Of a DNA stretch of 64,000 bases, positions 16,241 through 25,454 are shown piece after piece; the first letter of the stretch is position 1, and every line of letters starts with the position of its first letter. Source of the stretch: JASGIT01 sp047601665 (GTDB lineage: Bacteria > Pseudomonadota > Gammaproteobacteria > Burkholderiales > Burkholderiaceae_C). The notes below the pieces were generated by a model. It saw only the letters and a list, made by a program, of their open reading frames with translations. It made no database searches and was not told where the DNA came from. A program made the translations under genes and the position numbers. The DNA lies in contig JASGIT010000001.1 of the NCBI GenBank assembly GCA_047601665.1, forward strand, positions 4,154,001 to 4,218,000, given 5' to 3'.

Positions 16241-16312
16241 GGACTTCCCACAAGGTCAAGTGCAGTGGCATGCCCCGGTGCCACTTCTGGAGCGGCCTCG
16301 GGAATTGCGCAC

Positions 16313-19300
16313 TTATTTCCAGTTCGCAGCGATTACAGGGTTCAATGCCGTTTGGTAGTCGGCGGGCAAGGTAGTCTGGCCAGCCGCAGGTGGCGCAAAA
16401 GCCGCCATCGCGGAAACTAGAGCACCGACTTGACTATCCAGCAGCACTTTGCCATCAGAGGTCTTGAACTGTTCGACGTGATAGGCACTGCCTGAGTACC
16501 AATTGCTGATGGTGCTCTTGTCGGTGCTGCCAATGATGCTCACCTCAAGATCAGAACCTACTTGGCGGAACCATAGCTGGTTGGCAGCCACCCCTGCACC
16601 TACTGACAAAACATCAATATTGCCCGCCGTAGCGTCCACATCGATGATGCGATCCTGCCCATCGCCCCGGCCGAACAGGTAGGTGTCGTTACCCGCACCG
16701 TTGAAGTTGCCGTTCCAGGTGTCGTATATGCCTCCGGCCAGGATGTCATTGCCGGCACCACCGTCCAAGGTGTCATTGCCCGCACCACCTTGCAGCACGT
16801 CGGCTCCCGCATCGCCGTTGAGTGTGTCGTCACCGCCCTCGCCCATCAGCTGATCGTTACCGTTGCCGCCGTTGAGGATGTCGTCTCCGTCACGGCCATA
16901 CAGGTTGTCGTTGCCGTCAGCGCCGCTGATGGTGTCGGCCGTGGCGTAGCCGATGATGGTGTCGTCACCAGCAGTGCCGGTGAGCATCTTGGCTTTGATG
17001 TCGGCCAGCTTCCATACGGTGGTGGGGGAGTCGGTGAAGCGAATCTCTTCGATCTGCCAGTTGTTCATGCCGCCGTTGCTGAAGTAGCCGTCGATGCGCA
17101 CTTGGTCGGTGGTACCGTTGATCTTGAGGATCAGTAAATCGCCATCGCGCACCGCCTGCACGTCGGCCTCGGCCACTCCGGTCTTGAAGACAAGCTTGTC
17201 CAGGTTACCCACCGTGGCGTCGTCATCAAGGATGCGATCCTGCCCATCGCCCCGGCCGAACAGGTAGGTGTCGTTACCCGCACCGTTGAAGTTGCCGTTC
17301 CAGGTGTCGTATATGCCTCCGGCCAGGATGTCATTGCCGGCACCACCGTCCAAGGTGTCATTGCCCGCACCACCTTGCAGCACGTCGGCTCCCGCATCGC
17401 CGTTGAGTGTGTCGTCACCGCCCTCGCCCATCAGCTGATCGTTACCGTTGCCGCCGTTGAGGATGTCGTCTCCGTCACGGCCATACAGGTTGTCGTTGCC
17501 GTCAGCGCCGCTGATGGTGTCGGCCGTGGCGTAGCCGATGATGGTGTCGTCACCAGCAGTGCCGGTGAGCATCTTGGCTTTGATGTCGGCCAGCTTCCAT
17601 ACGGTGGTGGGGGAGTCGGTGAAGCGAATCTCTTCGATCTGCCAGTTGTTCATGCCGCCGTTGCTGAAGTAGCCGTCGATGCGCACTTGGTCGGTGGTAC
17701 CGTTGATCTTGAGGATCAGTAAATCGCCATCGCGCACCGCCTGCACGTCGGCCTCGGCCACTCCGGTCTTGAAGACAAGCTTGTCCAGGTTACCCACCGT
17801 GGCGTCGTCATCAAGGATGCGATCCTGCCCATCGCCCCGGCCGAACAGGTAGGTGTCGTTACCCGCACCGTTGAAGTTGCCGTTCCAGGTGTCGTATATG
17901 CCTCCGGCCAGGATGTCATTGCCGGCACCACCGTCCAAGGTGTCATTGCCCGCACCACCTTGCAGCACGTCGGCTCCCGCATCGCCGTTGAGTGTGTCGT
18001 CACCGCCCTCGCCCATCAGCTGATCGTTACCGTTGCCGCCGTTGAGGATGTCGTCTCCGTCACGGCCATACAGGTTGTCGTTGCCGTCAGCGCCGCTGAT
18101 GGTGTCGGCCGTGGCGTAGCCGATGATGGTGTCGTCACCAGCAGTGCCGGTGAGCATCTTGGCTTTGATGTCGGCCAGCTTCCATACGGTGGTGGGGGAG
18201 TCGGTGAAGCGAATCTCTTCGATCTGCCAGTTGTTCATGCCGCCGTTGCTGAAGTAGCCGTCGATGCGCACTTGGTCGGTGGTACCGTTGATCTTGAGGA
18301 TCAGTAAATCGCCATCGCGCACCGCCTGCACGTCGGCCTCGGCCACTCCGGTCTTGAAGACAAGCTTGTCCAGGTTACCCACCGTGGCGTCGTCATCAAG
18401 GATGCGATCCTGCCCATCGCCCCGGCCGAACAGGTAGGTGTCGTTGCCCGCACCGTTGAAGTTGCCGTTCCAGGTGTCGTATATGCCTCCGGTCAAGATG
18501 TCGTTGCCAGCGCCACCGTCCAAGGTGTCATTGCCCGCACCACCTTGCAGCACGTCGGCTCCCGCATCGCCGTTGAGTGTGTCGTCACCACCCTCGCCCA
18601 TCAGCTGATCGTTACCGTTGCCGCCGTTAAGCGTGTCGTCTCCGTCGCCTCCGTAGAGTGAGTCGTTACCGTTCCCTCCACTGACTACGTCGTCTCCGAC
18701 TTCTCCGTACACGGTGTCATTACCGTCTTGGCCATCGAGGTTGTCGTTTCCATCGCGGCCATAAACTTGGTCGTCGCCTGCACCTGCCAAGAACGTGTCA
18801 TTGGTCGCGCCATAACCAACCAAGTAGTCATTGCCCGAAGTTGCTTTCTGCACCTCCGTCTTCATGCGAGCCACATCCCAAGTACTGCCATCGGCGAATT
18901 TCAAGACTTCAATGGCGCCAGCACCAGCATCGAGACTGTCGAAATAGCTGTTGATCGTCAGCGTATCGGTCGAGTTGGCCAATATCTGCACCAAGTCACC
19001 CGAGGCGCTGCGTGTCAGCTTGACGTCAGCCTGAGATATGCCCGCGCCCAGCTCAACGACGTCTCGATTGCCAACAACGCTGTCAATGTCTCGAATGGTG
19101 TCCTGGCCAGAACCCTGGCCAAAGCGATAGGTGTCGTTACCCGCACCGTCGTAGTTACCGTTCCAGGTGTCGTATATACCTCCCGCCAGGATGTCGTTGC
19201 CTGCGCCGCCATCGATTAAATCATCACCAGCACCACCTTGGATCAGATCGTTGCCGTCGCCACCCTCCAGGCGGTCAACTCCGGCACCACCAAACAATGA

Positions 19301-21373
19301 GTCGTTGCCCGCACCACCCAAGATAACGTCATCGCCGTTTCCACCGTCAATCACATCGTTACCGGCCTTGCCAAGCAAAATATCGCTGCCATCGAAACTT
19401 TGAATATTGTCATCACCCGCGCTGCCAACAATCAAATCAGGCCGCGAGGTGCCAGTGAGACTATGTTCAGTGGATGCGGCGAGGCGGATTGTCCAGCTGC
19501 TCAACTCTTCTGTGAATGCACCCAGATCGGGAGCAGCGTCGAGTTGGGTGATGAGAAAATCGGTGGCATTCCAGTTCAGGTTTTTCAGGCGCATTTCACC
19601 TGCAGCGCTAAGAAATTCTACGAGATCAATAATACCATCGCGTGGACTCGCTGCAATCGCACTCTGGAAGCTATTTTCTAGTGACTGGAAATCAAGAACG
19701 ACTTGCCCGTCTACCATTGCAATATCAAGCTTGCCAAAATAACCACTCAACCGGGTTTGCAGTAGCAATGACTCATAAATGTCCGTCTTGAATCGGTCAT
19801 AGGCCAAGGAAATACTGGCAATTTGTTCAGCCGCCAAAGTGATGGTGAGGTTGCCTGAAGTAGCGTCCAAGGGCATGAATCGGGCTTGCCCATTGACACC
19901 GCCATAGGTGAAGCCCATGAAGCGCTCAACAATGCCAAGCTTACGCACGAAATCGTCGTAGCCTGCTGTACCTACTGCCATTCCGGTGAGATTGTAAGTC
20001 AGCTTGACGCCACTTTCAGCAAGGGCATCAGCCTGCACCTTGAGAGGCTTTAGATCTGCCGTATTGGCCCATTTTTCAATAAAATCATCAAGCTTGTCGA
20101 TCTGCCCTTGGCGAGTGGTTTGTTGAATGTAGGTTTGTACCCAATTGCCCAGGTCAGTGGAGAGGCTGATCGCCTCGCTCAGATCGCGCACCCGACCGGA
20201 GCCGCGCAGGTCAGGCAAGGCCTTGGCTTGATCGGTCAGCGGAATGTGTTCGGTGAACTGCCTGTAAAAGCTGTTGACCAGCAGGTCGAGGTTGGCTGCT
20301 GCGTTGTTGGTTTCACCTGTTGCCCCCGTGCTGCCGTTGGAGCGGGTAAAAGTGCCCGCAGCAGTCTGCATATTGCCGTTGCCCAGATCGGTACGAATCG
20401 CTGTCGAGTTGACGCCGATCGAGACGATGTTGTTGGATGAGAGCGTGGTGAGTTCGTTGGCCTGACTGATGCCATCTTGATTCAGGTCACGCCAAATGCG
20501 CAGGTTGGCAAAGACGCTATCGGAAGCGTCGATCTTCCCGTCCTGGTTCGCGTCAACATCGTGCAATGCATCGAAGCCATCGGCAGCCAATTGCCCATTG
20601 CTCTTGCGGGTATCGACGCCAAAAAGCTCACGCCCCGAGTCGATCGTGCCGTTACCGTTGCCGTCTCGCACCAGCCAGCCATCATCAGGTTTGACCCAGC
20701 CGGTACCAGTCCGGACACCATCGGCATCGTGGTCAAACAAAATGACCGTTCCATCGCGTGTACTGGTGGTTTCAATGCCATCGCCATCTAGATCGAGCAC
20801 CAAGGGATCGCGTCGGGGAGGCGTGGTACCACCTGCACCGGAACTGCCGCCGCCGCCGCCAGTTCCACCGCTTGCGCCACCGCCACCGCCAGACCCGCCA
20901 GACCCGCCAGACCCGCCAGACCCACCAGACCCACCAGACCCACCAGACCCACCAGACCCACCAGACCCACCGGCACCGCCGCCACCTGTCAAATCGTTGA
21001 TTTTCCCAATTCCATCAAGGACCTTTTCCCCATAATCCGAAATGGTTTCGCGGTTTTTCCAGGCCCAAAGTGCGCCGCCTACAATGCCAGTAGCGGTAAG
21101 CGTCCAAGGTGCGGCCAAGCCCGTTAATACTCCAAATCCTGCAAGGGTTGACGCAGTCTTGCTTGAAACATCAGCAAAATCTTCGCCAGTAGCCGTCCCA
21201 GCTTCTATTTTCGCAGCAAGATCTGCAACACTCGCCACCCAAGAATTTTGCCCAGTTAAGAATGTTGCATAGGCTTGACCAAAGGGGCCGCCAACGTATT
21301 TTCCAATTTGTGATGCCACAAGTTGAATGGCCCCTGACACACCTTCGTAATTCTCTGTAGCCGTCTGTCCCAT
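16313..21373 (-). CDS. Large RTX calcium-binding protein, type I secretion substrate
   Basis: This protein has 1686 residues. Residues 1-130 carry two hydrophobic or amphipathic stretches and no Sec signal. A (GGS)n linker follows (about 132-180), then PRRDPLVLDLDGDGIETTS with EF-hand-like DxDxDG loops (about 186-270, 275-300). A central helical domain and then many GGxGxDxLx nonapeptides follow. The repeat part alternates RTX blocks with a 100-residue beta-rich domain; three units look identical at DNA level. The C-terminus (APPAAGQTTLPADYQTALN, ending AANWK) fits an uncleaved T1SS signal. It could be a toxin, adhesin or bacteriocin; no catalytic domain is recognised. GAGGG precedes the ATG, 12 nt after a small membrane-protein gene. 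Confidence 0.93.
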   Translation of the reverse strand: MGQTATENYEGVSGAIQLVASQIGKYVGGPFGQAYATFLTGQNSWVASVADLAAKIEAGTATGEDFADVSSKTASTLAGFGVLTGLAAPWTLTATGIVGGALWAWKNRETISDYGEKVLDGIGKINDLTGGGGAGGSGGSGGSGGSGGSGGSGGSGGSGGSGGGGGASGGTGGGGGSSGAGGTTPPRRDPLVLDLDGDGIETTSTRDGTVILFDHDADGVRTGTGWVKPDDGWLVRDGNGNGTIDSGRELFGVDTRKSNGQLAADGFDALHDVDANQDGKIDASDSVFANLRIWRDLNQDGISQANELTTLSSNNIVSIGVNSTAIRTDLGNGNMQTAAGTFTRSNGSTGATGETNNAAANLDLLVNSFYRQFTEHIPLTDQAKALPDLRGSGRVRDLSEAISLSTDLGNWVQTYIQQTTRQGQIDKLDDFIEKWANTADLKPLKVQADALAESGVKLTYNLTGMAVGTAGYDDFVRKLGIVERFMGFTYGGVNGQARFMPLDATSGNLTITLAAEQIASISLAYDRFKTDIYESLLLQTRLSGYFGKLDIAMVDGQVVLDFQSLENSFQSAIAASPRDGIIDLVEFLSAAGEMRLKNLNWNATDFLITQLDAAPDLGAFTEELSSWTIRLAASTEHSLTGTSRPDLIVGSAGDDNIQSFDGSDILLGKAGNDVIDGGNGDDVILGGAGNDSLFGGAGVDRLEGGDGNDLIQGGAGDDLIDGGAGNDILAGGIYDTWNGNYDGAGNDTYRFGQGSGQDTIRDIDSVVGNRDVVELGAGISQADVKLTRSASGDLVQILANSTDTLTINSYFDSLDAGAGAIEVLKFADGSTWDVARMKTEVQKATSGNDYLVGYGATNDTFLAGAGDDQVYGRDGNDNLDGQDGNDTVYGEVGDDVVSGGNGNDSLYGGDGDDTLNGGNGNDQLMGEGGDDTLNGDAGADVLQGGAGNDTLDGGAGNDILTGGIYDTWNGNFNGAGNDTYLFGRGDGQDRILDDDATVGNLDKLVFKTGVAEADVQAVRDGDLLILKINGTTDQVRIDGYFSNGGMNNWQIEEIRFTDSPTTVWKLADIKAKMLTGTAGDDTIIGYATADTISGADGNDNLYGRDGDDILNGGNGNDQLMGEGGDDTLNGDAGADVLQGGAGNDTLDGGAGNDILAGGIYDTWNGNFNGAGNDTYLFGRGDGQDRILDDDATVGNLDKLVFKTGVAEADVQAVRDGDLLILKINGTTDQVRIDGYFSNGGMNNWQIEEIRFTDSPTTVWKLADIKAKMLTGTAGDDTIIGYATADTISGADGNDNLYGRDGDDILNGGNGNDQLMGEGGDDTLNGDAGADVLQGGAGNDTLDGGAGNDILAGGIYDTWNGNFNGAGNDTYLFGRGDGQDRILDDDATVGNLDKLVFKTGVAEADVQAVRDGDLLILKINGTTDQVRIDGYFSNGGMNNWQIEEIRFTDSPTTVWKLADIKAKMLTGTAGDDTIIGYATADTISGADGNDNLYGRDGDDILNGGNGNDQLMGEGGDDTLNGDAGADVLQGGAGNDTLDGGAGNDILAGGIYDTWNGNFNGAGNDTYLFGRGDGQDRIIDVDATAGNIDVLSVGAGVAANQLWFRQVGSDLEVSIIGSTDKSTISNWYSGSAYHVEQFKTSDGKVLLDSQVGALVSAMAAFAPPAAGQTTLPADYQTALNPVIAANWK
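16646..18400. repeat. Three tandem 585-bp units inside the RTX gene
   Basis: Units 16646-17230, 17231-17815 and 17816-18400 appear identical and each encodes 195 residues (an RTX block plus a beta-rich spacer domain). A fourth copy continues for about 45 identical bases after 18400 and then diverges at scattered positions. Confidence 0.9.
20880..20985. repeat. 9-bp microsatellite encoding the Gly-Gly-Ser linker
   Basis: About ten copies of a 9-bp unit (CCAGACCCG or CCAGACCCA on the plus strand) encode GGS on the minus strand. The two variants form two homogeneous blocks, suggesting recent slippage. Confidence 0.85.
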
Positions 21374-21385
21374 ATGCCCTCTTGT

Positions 21386-21631
21386 TTAATAAAAAAAATA
21401 ACCAAAAACCACCAACATCAAACCCATTATCATTAAAAACCTAGCAGCATTCGCGATTAGTATATTTATGCGAGCATACTTAACCTCTGGATTTAGGACA
21501 ACGCTGTTCTGCCTTCGATTTTTGAACTCTTTGGCCAAAGATTTCTCTTTAGGAGAAATAAATAAATTTGATGTAAATGCAGCAATCGCCAGGCCAACTG
21601 CAAATATAAAAACACCTATTTTTACAATCAT
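21386..21631 (-). CDS. Small two-helix membrane protein preceding the RTX gene
   Basis: This 81-residue protein has AGGGGA before its ATG. It has hydrophobic segments at 4-25 (KIGVFIFAVGLAIAAFTSNLF) and about 60-80 (FLMIMGLMLVVFGYFFY) around a Lys/Arg-rich loop with an amphipathic helix. It ends 12 nt before the RTX start codon, so the two are almost certainly cotranscribed. I do not recognise it. By position and build it could protect the producer from the RTX protein or assist export, but neither is shown. Confidence 0.7.
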   Translation of the reverse strand: MIVKIGVFIFAVGLAIAAFTSNLFISPKEKSLAKEFKNRRQNSVVLNPEVKYARINILIANAARFLMIMGLMLVVFGYFFY

Positions 21632-22179
21632 GCTTCCCCTTTCGCATTATTGTGGGTTTGTTTCAATTTTCCTCACGATCAATAATGTACTATTTTTCGT
21701 TCAATTTTTATAATTCCCACAGCATTTACAGCGCGCAATTGGCTGCCACAAGGCCTTTCGGCAATTTTGCGTTGCGCCCTGACCAAATCTTATGGCCATC
21801 CAGAATATCCAACGTCTCGGAGCGTTTGATTTTTGATGGAGTTATTTTTTGGCCCAACAATTACGAATACTCAGCGAAATTCGTTGACCCCATAGTCCAA
21901 CACCTCCAGATACGCATTTATGCAAGTATTTTACAAAATACTCACAGCGATATATGATTGATAAGGACAAAGAGCACGCACGCCCATCGGATGCATTTAT
22001 CAAATCGCCAAGTCGAAGAATTTCGCCGATTTTTAAATTATTTTGCCAATAAATTTATTCAACCATCTCTTTTCCAATTACACCTTGAGGGTGATGCAAT
22101 AAAAATCAATAGGAGGCTACTCATTAGCATTGACCGAGCCTCAGATAAATTCCGCACGCCTAATCTCCTTCATTCTCGG
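21632..22179. other. AT-rich intergenic region upstream of the small membrane gene
   Basis: About 550 bp of clearly AT-rich sequence with many short frames but no convincing gene. It probably holds the promoter for the 21386-RTX transcription unit. Confidence 0.5.
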
Positions 22180-22440
22180 AATCGCTCGTATTTTTCCATA
22201 CCCATGGGAGCAGCAGCCGTCCTCAGCAGCTCCTCGTGAATGCCCAGCCTGCGCTCAAAGCGAATGCGCCACTTGCCGAAGCCAGCAAACCACGTATGGA
22301 TTCTCTCCACCACTCAGCGGTGCTTGCTCAGGTACTCCTTTCCTGGCAATCCTATCCAATATGCCGTGGCTGCGCACATGCACTCGGCACGGTGCATAGT
22401 CATAACCTTTGCCCGCTGCCGCGTGTACAGATACTCTTGA
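22180..22440 (-). pseudogene. IS5-family transposase remnant (C-terminal part)
   Basis: On the minus strand the frame reads DKGYDYAPCRVHVRSHGILDRIARKG, the part around the second catalytic Asp. A frameshift then leads to ERIHTWFAGFGKWRIRFERRLGIHEEL, the conserved C-terminal helix with the catalytic Glu replaced or shifted. The N-terminus is absent. It lies on the opposite side of the RTX gene from the IS5 remnant at 15994. Confidence 0.65.
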
Positions 22441-22473
22441 ACACTCTCATACAGCCAGTCATCTCACGGCTCC

Positions 22474-24099
22474 TTATGCCCTTCCCCTTGGCATTTCCAC
22501 CAGCCAAAGCCTGAGCCTCGCCCTACTCCACTCCAACTGCGCTCGCGTCAATTCATACTGGGCTTGCTGCAAGGTGATCAGGCCTTGGTTGAGTTGCAAC
22601 ACATCAAGCGCGCCTTTTTCATACTGCCGCTGGACCGACTGCACGGCGGCCTGGGCTGCGCGGTATAGGTCTGCCGCCGCTTTCAGGTTGTTTAGGCTGG
22701 CGTGGGCTTCGGCATGTAGTTGCACCACTTCTTGCAAGGTTTGCTGTTCGGTGGCTTGCAATTCCACTAGCCGTTGCTCCATCAATGCCTGGGCGGCATT
22801 TGCCTTGTAGGTGTTGGCAAAGCCATCAAAGAGTGGGATGGCGAGGCTGATGCCCACCACATTTTCACGCGAATGCACGGCACTCAGGGCCATGTTGGGG
22901 CGGCCATTGCGGTAATGGCCCAGGCTCAAGTCCAACGTGGGCAGACCGTCAGCGCGGATGGCTTTCAGGCTGGCTTCGGCTGCTTGCAGTTGGGCACGAG
23001 CGGCCTCAACAGCGGGGTGATATTGGCGCGCGTGAGCGAGCCAGTCGTTCAGCGTTTGATTCAGCAGGCGCTGAGTGGTCAGAGAAAGCAGGGGCACGGC
23101 TGGATGAGGGACTGCCTTCTCGGTTGTTATTTCAGCCGTCGGGCTGAGTTGGCCGGTCACCTCCAGCGTGGATTCTGGCAGCAGCGAGCTTACTTCCAGT
23201 GCCGTGCCTGGCGGCAGCCCTACTTGGTAAATTAATTGCGCCAGCGCCTTGCGCAGATCGCCTTCGGCACGGCTTTGCTCCAACTGGATGCGTGCCTGGG
23301 CGGTGATGGCTTGCAAGATATCGCCCGCGCTGCCGGCGCCCGCTGCCTGCCTGCGCTTGACGGCTTGCAGGTTACGGCTGGCCAGGGGCTGGAGTTGGCG
23401 CTGAGTAGCCAGGCGCGCCTGGGCGGACTGCGCCTCGGCATAGATGTGCAGCACATCGGCCACGGCTTTGTGCAGGACAGCGTTCTGGCCACTCAGGGCA
23501 GCCCGTACCTGGGCCTGGGCAGCATCTACGCGGGCACTTCGAGCGCCAAAATCCCATAGACGCCAACTGAGTATGACGTTCTGGGCGGTGACCTGCGTTT
23601 GGCTGGCAGGTATGTCGGCGTCGGCGTAGCCGACGCGGCTGCGCTGGCGGGCAACGCTGGCATTGAGTTGCGGCCAATAGGCGCTTTGGGCCTGCCCCGC
23701 CTGAGCCGCTTGTTGGGCGATCTGGCTCCAACTGGCACGCAGTTGCGGATTATGGCAGACGGCCAATTGGACGGCAATGGGCAAATGAAGCACGGACGGT
23801 GTGGCGTGGCTGCTGGCTTGCAACGTTTGCAGTGCCCATTGGGGGTTGTCCGCGGAACTGGCGCTTGCGCGGGTAGCGCAGTCCAGATCGAGTGACTGCA
23901 GGCCATCAGCGTTGCCTGGATCGGCGGGCTCGCCAGGGCCGGACGATGCCAGCAGGTCGGGCGGCAGGTGCACCCTCAGGCTGCGGCCCAAGGCCTCGGG
24001 CTCGGTATGCAGCGGGCTCTGTGCCAGCGCTAGGCCGCACTCCATGAACAGTGCCCACAGCAAGACAAGAACGGGCTTAACGTTCACGCAGGGCCTCAT
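22474..24099 (-). CDS. TolC-family outer membrane protein of the type I secretion system
   Basis: This is the outer-membrane channel component, 541 residues from the ATG at 24099. That start gives a signal peptide (KPVLVLLWALFMECGLALA) and a 23-nt overlap with hlyD. The mature protein has paired outer-membrane efflux protein repeats with long coiled-coil helices (AAQAGQAQSAYWPQLNASV in the first half, EAARAQLQAAEASLKAIRAD in the second). The tandem order ABC transporter, HlyD, TolC on one strand is a complete exporter for the RTX protein encoded downstream. Confidence 0.9.
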   Translation of the reverse strand: MRPCVNVKPVLVLLWALFMECGLALAQSPLHTEPEALGRSLRVHLPPDLLASSGPGEPADPGNADGLQSLDLDCATRASASSADNPQWALQTLQASSHATPSVLHLPIAVQLAVCHNPQLRASWSQIAQQAAQAGQAQSAYWPQLNASVARQRSRVGYADADIPASQTQVTAQNVILSWRLWDFGARSARVDAAQAQVRAALSGQNAVLHKAVADVLHIYAEAQSAQARLATQRQLQPLASRNLQAVKRRQAAGAGSAGDILQAITAQARIQLEQSRAEGDLRKALAQLIYQVGLPPGTALEVSSLLPESTLEVTGQLSPTAEITTEKAVPHPAVPLLSLTTQRLLNQTLNDWLAHARQYHPAVEAARAQLQAAEASLKAIRADGLPTLDLSLGHYRNGRPNMALSAVHSRENVVGISLAIPLFDGFANTYKANAAQALMEQRLVELQATEQQTLQEVVQLHAEAHASLNNLKAAADLYRAAQAAVQSVQRQYEKGALDVLQLNQGLITLQQAQYELTRAQLEWSRARLRLWLVEMPRGRA

Positions 24100-25453
24100 G
24101 GGTGTGGCGCAGCAGCGGGCTGAGCACGTATTCAATGATGCGGCGGTCACCGGTCTTGATTTCAACGTTGACGGCCATGCCGGGGGTCACAGGGGTGGTT
24201 TTGCCGTCCACGTGGAGCGTGGTCTTATCCAGCAAGACCTTGACGGCGTAGATGAGGCCGCGTTTTTCGTCAGGGATGGCGTCTTGCGAGACATGAGTGA
24301 CCTTGCCGGGCAAGGTACCGTACTTGGTGTACTCGAAGGTGGACACTTTGACTGCGACGTTCTGGCCCGAACGAACGAAGCCCTTGTCCTTGTTCTCGAT
24401 GAAGGCCTCGACCTCCAGCGGGCCGCCACTAGGCACGATCTGCATGATGGGCTGAGCGGCCTGCACCACGCCACCCAGGGTGTGCACGGCGAGCTGCTGC
24501 ACGGTGCCGTCCACGGGGGCCTTGAGGGTACGCAGCCGGCTGGTGCTGGCCGCGCGCAGCGCTTCTTGGGTGGAGGTGGAGGCAATGCGGCGGGCTTCGG
24601 CGATCTGGTCAAGCGCGGTACGCGAGATTTCGGTGGCCAGGGCATCGCGCTGGTTACGCGCTTCCTGCAACTGGGCTTGTAGATGCAACCGGGTGCGCTC
24701 CTTATCCATCCAGGCATCACGCGAAACATCGTTGGTGGCTGCCAGGGCTTTGTAGCTCGCAGCCTGCTCAACCGCCAGCGGCAAGGCAGTGCTGTAGTGC
24801 TGGATGTCGTCCGAGAGTTTCTTGCGCTTGGCGACGTAGTCCTGATACTGACCCTGCACATGCAGATAGGCGGCCTGCCAGCGGGTGGCGTCCAGGGTGG
24901 CACCGTATTCATGGTTCAGCGCCTGTAGCCTTGGCAAGGCAGGCGGCTTGCCAAGGCGCACCGCTTGCAGCAAGGCCTGGTTGCGCGCCAAGGTCAAGGC
25001 GGCTTCGTTCTTCTCGCCCAGGGCCTTGTCGCGCTCGGCGTCGAGCGCGCTGGTGTCGAGTTGCAGCAGCACGTCACCCGCCTTGACGGCCTGGCCATCG
25101 CGCACCTGGAGCGCGACTACGCTGCCGGTGTCCACTGCGGCAATGGTCTTGCTGCGCTCGCTGGGTATCAGCTTGCCGTCGGCGCTGACGACGATGTCCA
25201 TGCGCCCCAGCATGGCCCAGGCGGTTGCGGCGATGACCATGAGCACGAGCAACCAAGCGATCCAGCGCAGGCTGCGGGATGGCGGGCTTTCCTGCACGGC
25301 CAGCACGGCGGGCAGGAATTCCGCTTCGTCGGCGCGCAAAGTCTGGGCCGGAAATGCACCGCGCTGGCGCCAGAACCAGGCAAAGGTGCGACCGTAGCGG
25401 CCGAGCAGTTCAGCACAGGCTTGGATGCGGTGCTTGAGACTCACGGTGCGCAC
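24077..25453 (-). CDS. HlyD-family periplasmic adaptor subunit
   Basis: This 458-residue membrane-fusion protein links the ABC transporter to the TolC-like channel. One membrane helix lies near 64-85 (WIAWLLVLMVIAATAWAMLG). A biotinyl-lipoyl-like half-motif (GSVVALQVRDGQAVKAGDVL, about 113-132) and long coiled-coil hairpins follow (about 135-300). A beta-barrel region ends in EIKTGDRRIIEYVLSPL, the typical HlyD C-terminus. The frame opens with GTG at 25453, while a GTG at 25444 has a better-placed GAGG; either start is possible. It follows the ABC transporter gene by one base. Confidence 0.93.
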   Translation of the reverse strand: MRTVSLKHRIQACAELLGRYGRTFAWFWRQRGAFPAQTLRADEAEFLPAVLAVQESPPSRSLRWIAWLLVLMVIAATAWAMLGRMDIVVSADGKLIPSERSKTIAAVDTGSVVALQVRDGQAVKAGDVLLQLDTSALDAERDKALGEKNEAALTLARNQALLQAVRLGKPPALPRLQALNHEYGATLDATRWQAAYLHVQGQYQDYVAKRKKLSDDIQHYSTALPLAVEQAASYKALAATNDVSRDAWMDKERTRLHLQAQLQEARNQRDALATEISRTALDQIAEARRIASTSTQEALRAASTSRLRTLKAPVDGTVQQLAVHTLGGVVQAAQPIMQIVPSGGPLEVEAFIENKDKGFVRSGQNVAVKVSTFEYTKYGTLPGKVTHVSQDAIPDEKRGLIYAVKVLLDKTTLHVDGKTTPVTPGMAVNVEIKTGDRRIIEYVLSPLLRHTHEALRER

Positions 25454-25454
25454 C

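Noticed and set aside
16790..18307. Three identical 115-residue plus-strand frames spaced by 585 bp
   Set aside because: They are shadows of the tandem repeat in the RTX gene, not a gene family.
16646..18400. Regular repeats as a possible CRISPR array
   Set aside because: The unit is 585 bp, coding and tandem without spacers; it is a protein repeat.
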